From NCBI GenBank assembly GCA_031292035.1, contig JARLHX010000280.1, positions 89,985 to 153,984 on the forward strand: a DNA stretch of 64,000 nt, written 5' to 3'. The notes beneath the pieces were generated by a model. The model did no database searches, was not told the origin of the DNA, and was given only the letters and a program-made list of their open reading frames with translations. The stretch is from Negativicutes bacterium. Lineage in GTDB: Bacteria; Bacillota_C; Negativicutes; Sporomusales_B; JARLHX01. Below are positions 42,814-51,504 of the stretch, one piece after another (positions within the stretch are counted from its first letter, which is position 1; each line of letters begins with the position of its first letter). Made by a program: the position numbers and the translations under genes.

Positions 42814-43986
42814 TTAACCGATTTTCCGATAGATCCAATCAATACATGGGTCGATATGCTGGCGGTAATCTGCAAACGATATGGCAAATGACACATCAGG
42901 CATAAAGGAAGGCAGATTATCGTCATCGACATGCTCATAATACTTTGTGGAGTAGCGGATATAAAGTCCGGAACTATTAAGGGATAAATATTTTACTTCA
43001 CCATAGTGATTCGGTTTGCCCCCTGTCGGCTCGCCGAGAAAAACTGCCTGTGTATGAAATTTCAAATAGTAGGTATTTAGCAAAGCCGATGAAAAGGTGT
43101 CTCTTCCTACAATAACAAAGAGACTGCCCTGACGATTCAGCCTGCCAAAGGTACTAAGCCACTTTAAAAAGCCCTTAAAAAGTTCGGAATTGCCTCCGCC
43201 ATTATTTCTCAGATCGATGACCATACTTTTTATTTCGGCATTGCTTTTGATCTCCTTGATGAGCTGGCGGGAAAACTCTCTGATCGTCGCGGTTGGCATA
43301 TCCTTGCAATTGTTGTAGTTGATATATAGTAGCTTTTGGGTCGGATCGAATTCACTCCAGAAATACTTTTCGGAATTTCTGCGATAAAGCGGTAATTCGC
43401 CGTATCCCTCATCCTGTACTTGCAAGATAGCAGACTGCCAATCTTCATATTTTATTGTAGCTAAAGTAACCTCTCGTTGCTGATTATCTTGATTTTCCAG
43501 CATTATTTTCACGCTTTTATTATGGTGGGATATGGTAAGACCGAAAAGGATGTCGGCACAAATAAGAAAGTCCGGAAGCTGAGACATTAAAAAGCCCTGG
43601 TTCTCATGGGACACGATGCTGGATAAGCGCTCGACGACATGGTCAATGGGCATCCCGTCAATGCTAACGATTTTATGGTGGAGTAAGTCTTTCCCTTCCG
43701 GCAGGGTAGCTGTAATAAAGATTCCCTCTTGAAACCAATAGCATTCGAACGGCAACCGGTTGTATCGCGGCAAAGTTACCGAGGTATGCGCATCCCCGAT
43801 GGCTGCGACAATCCGGGCGATTTCCATGACAATTGTATAGATATCCATGTCTTCCACGTGATTTTTTAGGGTGGTAATGCTGGCATTGAATTGGTCTTTC
43901 TCCTGATGGAAAAATAGATTTTTATGCAGCATCGGCAACTCAGTGGCCAGTTGATCTAAATCGGCCTGCCAGTTTATATTCGGCAA
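42814..43986 (-). CDS. S41 family peptidase-like protein
   Basis: 390 residues with the tail-specific protease fold. GDAHTSV near residue 64, VIDLRNNGGGNSELF near residue 260, the probable catalytic Ser in GRDTFSSALLN near residue 295 and GEPTGGKPNHYGE near residue 320 are the family landmarks. There is no signal peptide and no clear PDZ domain, so it may be cytosolic. Start is TTG after AAAGGA; no ATG is well placed. Stands between spoIVA and gpsA with its own terminator. Substrate unknown. Confidence 0.8.
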   Translation of the reverse strand: MPNINWQADLDQLATELPMLHKNLFFHQEKDQFNASITTLKNHVEDMDIYTIVMEIARIVAAIGDAHTSVTLPRYNRLPFECYWFQEGIFITATLPEGKDLLHHKIVSIDGMPIDHVVERLSSIVSHENQGFLMSQLPDFLICADILFGLTISHHNKSVKIMLENQDNQQREVTLATIKYEDWQSAILQVQDEGYGELPLYRRNSEKYFWSEFDPTQKLLYINYNNCKDMPTATIREFSRQLIKEIKSNAEIKSMVIDLRNNGGGNSELFKGFLKWLSTFGRLNRQGSLFVIVGRDTFSSALLNTYYLKFHTQAVFLGEPTGGKPNHYGEVKYLSLNSSGLYIRYSTKYYEHVDDDNLPSFMPDVSFAISFADYRQHIDPCIDWIYRKIG

Positions 43987-44038
43987 GATAAACCATCCTT
44001 TGACAGCACCATGCAGTCGATAAATTTACAGTGTTACC

Positions 44039-45067
44039 CTATTGCTGCCAATTGTCGCCGCTGGCCACTTCTTCTATCTCGTGGGTACGGCCGCGAGCCA
44101 TCAGCTCCACAACGCCTTCCCGGGGACTGACACCCTCGTACAATACCCGGTATATTTGTTCGGTAATCGGCATTTCCACTTCATGTCTGGCGGCTAATTC
44201 GTGGGCGGCCAGAGTCGAACGAAATCCTTCAACCACCATACCGGAAGCGGCCTGGATCTCCGGCAGTGTTTTTCCTTCCGCCAAAAGTACGCCTGCACGG
44301 CGATTGCGGCTGTGACGGCTATTGCAAGTCACCATCAGGTCACCGACACCGGAGAGGCCGGCAAAAGTGAGCGGGCGGGCGCCCATCGCCATCCCGAGTC
44401 GGGCGATTTCCGCCAGGCCACGGGTAACCAAGGCCGCCTTGGCGTTGTCGCCAAAGCCCAGTCCATCGGCAATCCCTGCGCCGAGGGCGATAATATTTTT
44501 CAAGGCACCGCCAAGTTCCACCCCAGTCACATCCGGATTGGTGTAAACACGAAAATAAGGCTGAATCAAGGTTTCCTGCACCAGCTCGGCGGACTCGCGG
44601 CAGGCAGACGCCGCCACTGTGGCGCTGGGCTGCCTTAGACCTACTTCCTCGGCATGATTAGGGCCGGATAAAGCCACAATCCTTCCATCTAAAAAGGGCA
44701 TCTCTTCGCTGATGACTTCTGACATCCGTTTTAAAGAGCCGACTTCCAGTCCCTTTGTCGCAGACACGACAACGGCGCCGCGACTGACAAGACCCGCCAA
44801 TCGTGCCGCCGTTTCCCGTACTACATGCGATGGAGTTGCGATAACTATCACAGCGGCTTCCTTGACTGCCGCCGCCATATTGCCGGTCACCGTCAACGAT
44901 TCCGGCAAGATAACGCCAGGGAGATAGCGCTGGTTTTCCTTTTTCACCTTGATGTCGTTCACTACTTCGCCGTTTCTGGCCCACAAAACAACCTCTTGAT
45001 GACGCTGGGCCAGCATGCCGGCCAAAGCCGTACCCCAACCGCCAGCACCAATGATCGCAATATTCAC
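44039..45067 (-). CDS. gpsA: glycerol-3-phosphate dehydrogenase [NAD(P)+]
   Basis: 342 residues. GpsA reduces dihydroxyacetone phosphate to sn-glycerol-3-phosphate, the acceptor used by PlsY just upstream. N-terminal Rossmann motif IAIIGAGGWGTALAG; catalytic region GGALKNIIALGAGIADGL and GDLMVTCNSRHSRNR. The GTG at 45067 (VNIAIIGAGG) follows AAGGAG at ten bases and is preferred over the longer frame. Starts four bases after the plsY stop. Confidence 0.96.
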   Translation of the reverse strand: MNIAIIGAGGWGTALAGMLAQRHQEVVLWARNGEVVNDIKVKKENQRYLPGVILPESLTVTGNMAAAVKEAAVIVIATPSHVVRETAARLAGLVSRGAVVVSATKGLEVGSLKRMSEVISEEMPFLDGRIVALSGPNHAEEVGLRQPSATVAASACRESAELVQETLIQPYFRVYTNPDVTGVELGGALKNIIALGAGIADGLGFGDNAKAALVTRGLAEIARLGMAMGARPLTFAGLSGVGDLMVTCNSRHSRNRRAGVLLAEGKTLPEIQAASGMVVEGFRSTLAAHELAARHEVEMPITEQIYRVLYEGVSPREGVVELMARGRTHEIEEVASGDNWQQ

Positions 45068-45071
45068 CTGT

Positions 45072-45686
45072 TCACTGCTCCTTTTTGTCAGCACTGGCAA
45101 GTTTGCCTGGCTTGATCTTCAGTTCCTCGCCTTTCAGCAGGCGCTGGATATTGGGCTTATGCCTGACAATCACGAAGATCGCAGCCACAATCCCGAACAT
45201 CAAAAATTCAGTCCGTTCGCCAAAAAGCCAGATCAGTGGTGGGGCAAGCGCAGCACCAACGATGGAGCCAAGTGAAACATAGCGAGTAAAATAAACAATG
45301 ATAGCCCAAACCACAAAGACAATGGCGGTAACTTTTGGCATGAGGACAGCGATCACTCCAAGCGCGGTGGCTACGCCGCGGCCTCCTTTGAAACCGAGGA
45401 ACGCCGACCAGTTGTGTCCGGCAATCGCTCCGATGCCGCCAAGAAGGGCTGCAATGGGAGCCGCCAGCAAAAGCTGGCCGACATAGACTCCGGCCACTCC
45501 TTTCGCCGCATCGGTGAGAAATACCCAAAAAGCCGGTCGGGGGCCGAGCACCCGGAAAATATTAGTGGCCCCGATATTTTTGCTGCCGAATTGCCGGATA
45601 TCGATGCCATAAAATTTTCCGACCAGATAACCGTTCGGAATCGACCCGATCAGATAACTGCTGAAAAATATCAAAAAATACTCCAT
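45072..45686 (-). CDS. plsY: acyl-phosphate:glycerol-3-phosphate acyltransferase PlsY
   Basis: 204-residue polytopic membrane enzyme that transfers the acyl group from PlsX-made acyl phosphate to glycerol-3-phosphate. Three family motifs are visible: GSIPNGYLVGK, FGSKNIGATNIFR and GGRGVATALG. The ATG at 45686 follows GGGGGGGTGATAGA. In the der-plsY-gpsA order common to Firmicutes. Confidence 0.96.
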   Translation of the reverse strand: MEYFLIFFSSYLIGSIPNGYLVGKFYGIDIRQFGSKNIGATNIFRVLGPRPAFWVFLTDAAKGVAGVYVGQLLLAAPIAALLGGIGAIAGHNWSAFLGFKGGRGVATALGVIAVLMPKVTAIVFVVWAIIVYFTRYVSLGSIVGAALAPPLIWLFGERTEFLMFGIVAAIFVIVRHKPNIQRLLKGEELKIKPGKLASADKKEQ

Positions 45687-45718
45687 TCTATCACCCCCCC
45701 ATCGCAATTTTACCGAAC

Positions 45719-47041
45719 CTATTCTTCTTCTTTTCGTCCCCGCACCACCATATGGAGCGGTGTGCCTTCGAAGCCGAAGGCTTCGCGGAGTTTATTTTCC
45801 AGATAGCGGAGATAGGAAAAATGCATAGTCTCCGGATTGTTGACAAATAACACAAAGGTCGGCGGTTTGACGCTCGCCTGGGTAGCAAAATAGATTTTCA
45901 GCCGTCTCCCCTGGTCCGACGGCGCCGGATTGAGGGACACAGCCTCAGCCACTACCTGGTTGAGGACGCTGGTGGAGATGCGCATAGCATGCTGCTCAGC
46001 CACAAATTTGGCCAGTTCGATCACACGATGAATCCGCTGCTTGGTGAGAGCGGAAATGAAAGCGATGGGCGCATACTGCATAAACGCCAGTTCGGCGCGA
46101 ACAGCCTCTGTAAAACGCAAGGAAGTCTTGCTGTCCTTTTCTACCAGATCCCACTTGTTGACTACCAGAACGGTTCCCTTGCCGGCCTCGTGAGCATATC
46201 CGGCGATCTTTTTATCCTGTTCGGTTACGCCATCAACAGCATCGATCAACATTAAAACAACATCGGCTCGGTCGATAGCCCGCAATGAACGAATCACACT
46301 ATGGCGTTCCACCGGCAGATCGACCTTCGCCTTCCGTCTCATCCCCGCGGTATCGATTAGAATCATCTTGATATCGTCTTTGACAAAATAGGTGTCGATG
46401 GCATCCCGGGTGGTGCCGGCGATGTCGCTGACAATCACCCGTTCCTCCCCTAGCAACGAGTTAACCAGGGAAGATTTGCCCACATTGGGGCGACCGATAA
46501 TGGCGACTTTGATGATGTCGGCGTCTTCGGCTTCAACCGGATCTTTCGGCAGAGCATCGACGACCTGGTCCAGGAGATCACCGAGATTCAAAAGATTGAC
46601 TGCGGAAATAGGAATTGGCTCACCAAGGCCAAGATTGTAAAACTCGTAAATATCATGATTATCTTTGGGTTTATCCACCTTGTTGACGACAAGAATGACA
46701 GGTTTACGGGTGTTGCGCAGCAGACGGGCAACCTCTTCATCCGCAGTTGTCAAACCGGTCCTTCCGTCAACAACAAAGAGGATGACGTCAGCCTCCTCCA
46801 TCGCCAAATGAGCCTGATGGCGCATGGAGGTATAAATTTCGTCCGTATTTTCCAGTTCGATGCCGCCGGTGTCAATCATCGTAAATTCATGGTTGAGCCA
46901 CTCGGCGTCCATATATATGCGGTCGCGAGTTACACCGGGAATGTCTTCCACAATAGAAACTCGTTTTTTGGCAATTTTGTTGAACAGTGTCGATTTTCCG
47001 ACATTAGGACGTCCGACGATTGCCACTATTGGTTTGCTCAT
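45719..47041 (-). CDS. der: ribosome biogenesis GTPase Der
   Basis: 440 residues with two GTPase domains in tandem and a C-terminal KH-like domain. G1 motifs GRPNVGKST (residues 9-17) and GRPNVGKSS (about 183-191), G3 DTGG and DTAG, G4 NKVDK and NKWD. Needed for 50S subunit assembly. The second of two adjacent ATG codons (47041) is best spaced from AAGGTG. Confidence 0.97.
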   Translation of the reverse strand: MSKPIVAIVGRPNVGKSTLFNKIAKKRVSIVEDIPGVTRDRIYMDAEWLNHEFTMIDTGGIELENTDEIYTSMRHQAHLAMEEADVILFVVDGRTGLTTADEEVARLLRNTRKPVILVVNKVDKPKDNHDIYEFYNLGLGEPIPISAVNLLNLGDLLDQVVDALPKDPVEAEDADIIKVAIIGRPNVGKSSLVNSLLGEERVIVSDIAGTTRDAIDTYFVKDDIKMILIDTAGMRRKAKVDLPVERHSVIRSLRAIDRADVVLMLIDAVDGVTEQDKKIAGYAHEAGKGTVLVVNKWDLVEKDSKTSLRFTEAVRAELAFMQYAPIAFISALTKQRIHRVIELAKFVAEQHAMRISTSVLNQVVAEAVSLNPAPSDQGRRLKIYFATQASVKPPTFVLFVNNPETMHFSYLRYLENKLREAFGFEGTPLHMVVRGRKEEE

Positions 47042-47069
47042 CATTCATCACCTTTTTACTTCATATTCC

Positions 47070-47594
47070 CTAGCAGTCAATTCCCTCACGCTGGGTGATT
47101 CCTTGCTGGAAGGGGTGCGTTATCTCAACCATCTCTGTTACCAGATGAGCTGCCGCCACCACTGCCGCCGGGGCATAACGCCCGGTAAGGACCACTTCGA
47201 CCTTGCGTGGTGCGGCTGTCAGAAAACCGACAACTGCTGCGGTATCCAGAAGACCACAAGACATGGCTACATTGATTTCGTCCAAGATGACAATATCGTC
47301 CTCGCCGGAATCGATGACCGATTTGGCGAGCTGCCAACCCACCTCAGCCAGCTCCCGATCCACAAGAGCCGGTTGATCGAGGTCGACAAAATCATTGCGT
47401 CCGACCTGAATCACCCGAAAACCAGGCAGGAGACTTGCAGCCTTGAATTCGCCGTAGTCAGTGCATTCTTTCATAAACTGAATCATACAGACCTTGAGGC
47501 CGTGACCGATCGCCCGAAAGGCCAGGCCTAAACTAGCAGTAGTTTTTCCTTTACCATCCCCGGTATACACCTGAATCAATCCTAAGTGCTGCAT
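47070..47594 (-). CDS. cobO: cob(I)yrinic acid a,c-diamide adenosyltransferase (CobO/BtuR)
   Basis: 174 residues. P-loop GDGKGKTT near residue 13, then MIQFMKE, ILDEINVA and LTGRYAPA as in E. coli BtuR. It transfers the adenosyl group to cobalt of corrinoids. A second, unrelated enzyme for the same chemistry is encoded by pduO (15592-16098). It sits between DUF512 and der, three bases after the DUF512 stop; GGAGG precedes the ATG. Confidence 0.95.
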   Translation of the reverse strand: MQHLGLIQVYTGDGKGKTTASLGLAFRAIGHGLKVCMIQFMKECTDYGEFKAASLLPGFRVIQVGRNDFVDLDQPALVDRELAEVGWQLAKSVIDSGEDDIVILDEINVAMSCGLLDTAAVVGFLTAAPRKVEVVLTGRYAPAAVVAAAHLVTEMVEITHPFQQGITQREGIDC

Positions 47595-47597
47595 AAC

Positions 47598-48905
47598 TTA
47601 CCTCCATTCAGCCAGTAAACGGCCAAGATCACTAGCAAAATATGCGGTGCGCACCGGCACACCCGCCTGGACTGCGATCTCATCTACAGTGGCGCCGTCC
47701 AAAAATACATTTTCCCCTTTACGCAAAGCGATACCCGGCAAAATGACGCCGTCGCGCTCTTTGCCGGCCCTTTCCAGGGCGGCAATAATGTCCTGTCCGG
47801 TCAACAGTCCGGTGACAGTAATGGCTGGACCAAAGAATTTGTTTTCCACTGGAATCAAGCGAACCGCCAAATTGGGAACTGCCAGTTCAGCCAGAAGCGG
47901 CCCGATAATTTTCTGTGCTGACACGCCGCATACCAAATCTAAGCGGAGCAATTTGTCGTAACCGGTCTTACTGAAGTTGTTTTCCGCCCATTCCTGAAGA
48001 AAGCTGCGGACAATCCCCACTCCGTTCTCCAACTGGGGAAAGCCGTCGTATTGGTCATACTCGGGAACGGCGCGGCCGGCGGCCAGATAAAACTCATCAG
48101 CCAGATAAACGAAACTGGTTTCGCTCTCCTGGCGGCATTTCTGTTGCCGGGCGGCAACCATTTCAATTACATTGGCGGCCTTTTCCGGAGTAAAAGAGTC
48201 CAGTGGCGGACAGTGCTGTCGGTGGCTGGTAACCCCCACAGGAACGATGGCCAGCGACAACACCCCGGGCCGCAGCGACCACAAATCGTCGATGGTCTTT
48301 TCAAGAGCGGCTCCGTCATTCCAGCCGGGACACAAAACCACCTGGGTATGGATTTCCACCCCATAGCTCACTAATTTACGAAGTTGGGCCATCACATCTT
48401 TAGCCCGGGGATTGCCGAGCATTCTGGCCCGCAGCGCTCCGTCCGTGGTGTGCACGGAAATGTACAGCGGCGACAGGTGCAACCGCTGGATTCTGTCCAA
48501 ATCATGCGCGGCAAGGTTGGTCATGGTAATAAAATTGCCGTATAAAAACGAGAGCCGGTAGTCATCATCTTTGACATAGAGACTCTGCCGCATGCCTGGC
48601 GGCATCTGGTCGACAAAACAGAAAAGACACTTGTTGGCACATTGCCGAACCTGATCAAATACGGCGCTTTCAAATTCCAGTCCCAGATCTTCATCATATT
48701 CTTTTTCAATTTCCAGCAGTTGCTGCTCGCCGCTTGCCTTCTCAATCAGCAGCTCAACCTCTTCTCCAGCCAAAGCAAAGCTGAGGTCGATGATGTCGCT
48801 GACTGCATTGCCATCCACGGCGATGATTTTGTCGCCAGCCACCAGATCCAGCTCTGCGGCGATACTGCCGGCAGCTACTTTGGCGATATGTCCTTTAGGA
48901 GTCAA
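47598..48905 (-). CDS. DUF512 protein: PDZ plus radical-SAM-like cysteine motif
   Basis: About 435 residues. An N-terminal PDZ-like domain (GSIAAELDLVAGDKIIAVDG) is followed by a CANKCLFCFVDQMP motif, CxxxCxxC as in radical SAM enzymes, then a barrel and the C-terminal DUF512 region. It should bind a [4Fe-4S] cluster. Reaction unknown. I prefer TTG at 48905, eight bases after GAGGTG, so the protein begins at the PDZ domain; a TTG at 48944 (after AGGA) is the alternative. First gene of the cobO-der-plsY-gpsA block. Confidence 0.85.
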   Translation of the reverse strand: MTPKGHIAKVAAGSIAAELDLVAGDKIIAVDGNAVSDIIDLSFALAGEEVELLIEKASGEQQLLEIEKEYDEDLGLEFESAVFDQVRQCANKCLFCFVDQMPPGMRQSLYVKDDDYRLSFLYGNFITMTNLAAHDLDRIQRLHLSPLYISVHTTDGALRARMLGNPRAKDVMAQLRKLVSYGVEIHTQVVLCPGWNDGAALEKTIDDLWSLRPGVLSLAIVPVGVTSHRQHCPPLDSFTPEKAANVIEMVAARQQKCRQESETSFVYLADEFYLAAGRAVPEYDQYDGFPQLENGVGIVRSFLQEWAENNFSKTGYDKLLRLDLVCGVSAQKIIGPLLAELAVPNLAVRLIPVENKFFGPAITVTGLLTGQDIIAALERAGKERDGVILPGIALRKGENVFLDGATVDEIAVQAGVPVRTAYFASDLGRLLAEWR

Positions 48906-49129
48906 AAGTGCTTCACCTCTGCTAGTAAGTATTCCGTTTTTCAATATGTTTTCCTGCCGGTTGGGAAATTAGGCCAAAAGAAAAACGAATACCGGATTCA
49001 TAATACGATAATTATGTACTTTTTCAGTTTTTTTTCAGAATAGCAGGAATTCCCATTCCTTTAGCGAAAGAATCATAAATACAGGTATTTGAATACCGAG
49101 GTTTCTCATGCGAAGGGAGTTGTATCTGC

Positions 49130-49345
49130 TTGTTGATGATCAATGACCCTGATGCGGAAGAGCAGCAGACAATCGAACGAATCGTAGTCGTTTATGAAAA
49201 ACTTCACCAGTCCGGGTTGGACCCGGCCACTCATAAAGCTGTTTCCGAAGAACTTTCTCATGTGATTGATCTCCTGCAACTGCGCCGCGAGCTCAGAAAA
49301 CATCGCCTCGGAACTTATTCTCACAGCACCTTTGTCCAACCGTAG
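49130..49345 (+). CDS. Spo0E-like phosphatase family protein (candidate)
   Basis: 71 residues. The segment IERIVVVYEKLHQSGLDPAT, then SEELSHVIDLLQLRREL, follows the Spo0E pattern of two helices with a SQELD-type motif; here it is SEELS, so the key Asp is replaced by Ser. Spo0E proteins dephosphorylate Spo0A-P. The changed motif may mean lost or different activity. Start is TTG 49130, ten bases after AAGGGAG, or the ATG two codons later. A GGTATT-N2-AATACC repeat lies upstream. Confidence 0.5.
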   Translation: MLMINDPDAEEQQTIERIVVVYEKLHQSGLDPATHKAVSEELSHVIDLLQLRRELRKHRLGTYSHSTFVQP

Positions 49346-49367
49346 TATCGTTCAGGATAAACATCCC

Positions 49368-49402
49368 CCTTGCCCCACTGCGGGTAAGGCGGCTTTTTTT
49401 TT
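49368..49402 (+). terminator. intrinsic terminator after the Spo0E-like gene
   Basis: 8-pair stem (49368-49375 with 49382-49389) with a nine-base T run. Confidence 0.75.
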
Positions 49403-49472
49403 GCCCCTGACCGAATATCTGCCAAAATAAAATGCCGACAAAACCGGCCAACCAGCTTTGTAGGCATTTTAT

Positions 49473-49943
49473 TCATTTTTCGGCAACTCTACCGCACTTT
49501 TCTTTAACCGATTTCACCATTGCAACAAAAGACCAATATTGGCGCTGCATACCCCAAACAGTAATTTTTCGCCCGAAGCTGGTAAAGTGATAGCGCTTTG
49601 ATAACAATCCGCCCAATTTTGTGGAAAAGTTGATCAGGGGAAAGGCGTCTTGCAGCAGATATTCGCTGCGCCCCACTCCCGCGACATCTAAGAAGGCCTG
49701 AATGGCTGCATTCAGCTTTGATCTTTCCGTCCATAGTCCCATGAAATATGTCTTGTGCCCGTATTCATCACAGCCCATACAGTATAGTTGTCCGACCAAC
49801 TGCGGGTCGGTGCGGTCATAGTACGGCAAGGCAGTGAATTCAGCAAAAGTGGGAATGCGGTCATCCGGCAATTTGCGGCAGTGAATGGCTGCCGCCACAA
49901 CAGAAGCATGGGCGCCGGCAAAACAGTAATAGATAATGTTCAG
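49473..49943 (-). CDS. DUF3189 family protein, probable CTG start
   Basis: 156 residues if translation begins at CTG 49943. That start gives a protein opening with NIIYYCFAGAHASVVAAAIH, the conserved DUF3189 N-terminus; the first ATG/GTG-type codon lies too far inside and would remove it. GGAGG is seven bases before the CTG, and the codon overlaps the stop of the upstream gene as CTGA. DUF3189 is a family of unknown function found in spore formers. A second paralogue is directly upstream, and spoIIP before that, suggesting a sporulation role. Confidence 0.75.
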   Translation of the reverse strand: MNIIYYCFAGAHASVVAAAIHCRKLPDDRIPTFAEFTALPYYDRTDPQLVGQLYCMGCDEYGHKTYFMGLWTERSKLNAAIQAFLDVAGVGRSEYLLQDAFPLINFSTKLGGLLSKRYHFTSFGRKITVWGMQRQYWSFVAMVKSVKEKCGRVAEK

Positions 49944-50338
49944 CGTCGCCCCTCCTGCTCATGGTATAACCATTTATCAATAAGGTTATCAACTGTAGGG
50001 CGGAAATAGCAGCCTATTTTTTCCGGCAAAACATCAAACAACAGCAGCGTACAGTAAATAGACAATTTACAGGGGAACGTCTGCCACACCAATTGGTCGG
50101 TATTTACCCAACTTGTCGCGATTCCAAAAATCTCGCCAGTCCCGGCGAGCGCCCGACGATACAGACTCTGATGGCGACCGTGGACCAGGCAACATACCAT
50201 ACCGCCGTCATCCGATCCGGCGACCCAGAGTGGATTTTCTCGCCAAACCCAGCCATCAGCACGGACGGGTCGCCCAAGGTGGCGCGAGCAGGCAGCCAGC
50301 GGCAGATTCGGACGCATGCCGTGGTAGATGGTAATCAC
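49940..50338 (-). CDS. DUF3189 family protein
   Basis: 132 residues, starting ITIYHGMRPNLPLAACSRHLG, a divergent relative of the next gene in the same family. The start codon is GTG and overlaps the spoIIP stop as GTGA, so translation is coupled. The two paralogues share the opening beta-strand and the loop with His and small residues, and end differently. Function unknown; context ties it to spoIIP. Confidence 0.72.
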   Translation of the reverse strand: MITIYHGMRPNLPLAACSRHLGRPVRADGWVWRENPLWVAGSDDGGMVCCLVHGRHQSLYRRALAGTGEIFGIATSWVNTDQLVWQTFPCKLSIYCTLLLFDVLPEKIGCYFRPTVDNLIDKWLYHEQEGRR

Positions 50339-51504
50339 TGACGGTTACTGTCATCGTCGTCCTGCCGGCCATGTTTTTTGTGTTTACGCTTGCTTTTGGG
50401 CCCAAAGAAGTTGGCAAATTCGGTGCTGCCGAACTGCTTCAGCTTAGAGCTCGCTTCCTTGAAAGACCCAGTCGCGACAAAAAGGAACACCGCGATTCCG
50501 AGAATTAAGAATCCCACGATCCAGCCAATGTTTTTGCTGGCTCCGGAGGCTCCGGCGCCAGTGGTGCCAAATCCCGTGGTTCCGCCGGCATTACCAGGGT
50601 TGCCGCTGGTCGCACCAAGTACAGTGGGGACTACATCGGCGAATAAGGCGATGCCTCTTTCCGCTTCATCGCGAGTGTTGGTATGGGATCCGACTTCCAG
50701 CAATAGTGACCGGGGATGAAGATCCTGATTGTAATCGCCGCCTTTGGCGAAGAAGATCCCTTTGACCAATCCCGGATGCTGCTGGTCGGACGCCGCCTTG
50801 ACTTTTAGCGCATAGTCCTCGATCTGCTTGCCGGTCGGTCCGTACTGGCCGACTACCAGTTGCACCTTGGTGACATCCTGGCCGTCGATGGTGGTCTGGT
50901 AAAACTGCGGCGGCAGAGCGTCTCGATGAACATCGAATATCGCGTCAGGCTGCTGTTTTAATAAATCCATCGCCGTTCGCCGCGACCGCTCGTAGGCCAT
51001 GTTATCATGTGGGTCATGCTTGTTCATCGAGTGAATGGCCTGCATACCCTTGGCATCAAGGGCGGTTGCAAAGGCATCACCGACTTTGTATATCCCGCCG
51101 TTACCGAGGATGCTCTCCGAGCCATCGGTGGGTACATATGATTCGTCCGAATGACTGTGATAGATAGCCACTTTGCCGCCCTGGGCTGCCGCGGCAATAC
51201 GGGGCATCAAGATTTGGGTAACACTGAAAGGATCGCGCCGACTTGAGGTAGAACCAAGATCGACCTGACCGATCAATTTAACAAACGCGGTGTCGCCTTC
51301 GATCCTTGTGACCTGGTATCGTTGATTTTTATCAGTCAGGCACTCGTCCCCGACCCGGACCTGCCAGGCAGTGGCATATACTTGATTGCCATCTTCGTCA
51401 ACAAAGGAGAAGTATCCGCCGTCATTACGCTCGTGACCATAAACCGGCACGACTAGAGCAGCAATAAACAGGAAAAGAAACAAAGCTATCCAACGTTTAT
51501 TCAT
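50335..51504 (-). CDS. spoIIP: stage II sporulation protein P
   Basis: 389 residues. SpoIIP is the peptidoglycan amidase and endopeptidase of the DMP engulfment complex. The family motifs are IYHSHSDESYVPTDG (metal His and Glu), FDVHRDA and LEVGSHTNT (catalytic Glu). There is an N-terminal signal or anchor (about 5-24). A C-terminal membrane helix (about residues 325-345) and basic tail follow a Gly-rich linker; this is an unusual second anchor relative to B. subtilis. GAGGTG precedes the ATG. ATGA overlap with DUF1614. Confidence 0.9.
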   Translation of the reverse strand: MNKRWIALFLFLFIAALVVPVYGHERNDGGYFSFVDEDGNQVYATAWQVRVGDECLTDKNQRYQVTRIEGDTAFVKLIGQVDLGSTSSRRDPFSVTQILMPRIAAAAQGGKVAIYHSHSDESYVPTDGSESILGNGGIYKVGDAFATALDAKGMQAIHSMNKHDPHDNMAYERSRRTAMDLLKQQPDAIFDVHRDALPPQFYQTTIDGQDVTKVQLVVGQYGPTGKQIEDYALKVKAASDQQHPGLVKGIFFAKGGDYNQDLHPRSLLLEVGSHTNTRDEAERGIALFADVVPTVLGATSGNPGNAGGTTGFGTTGAGASGASKNIGWIVGFLILGIAVFLFVATGSFKEASSKLKQFGSTEFANFFGPKSKRKHKKHGRQDDDDSNRQ

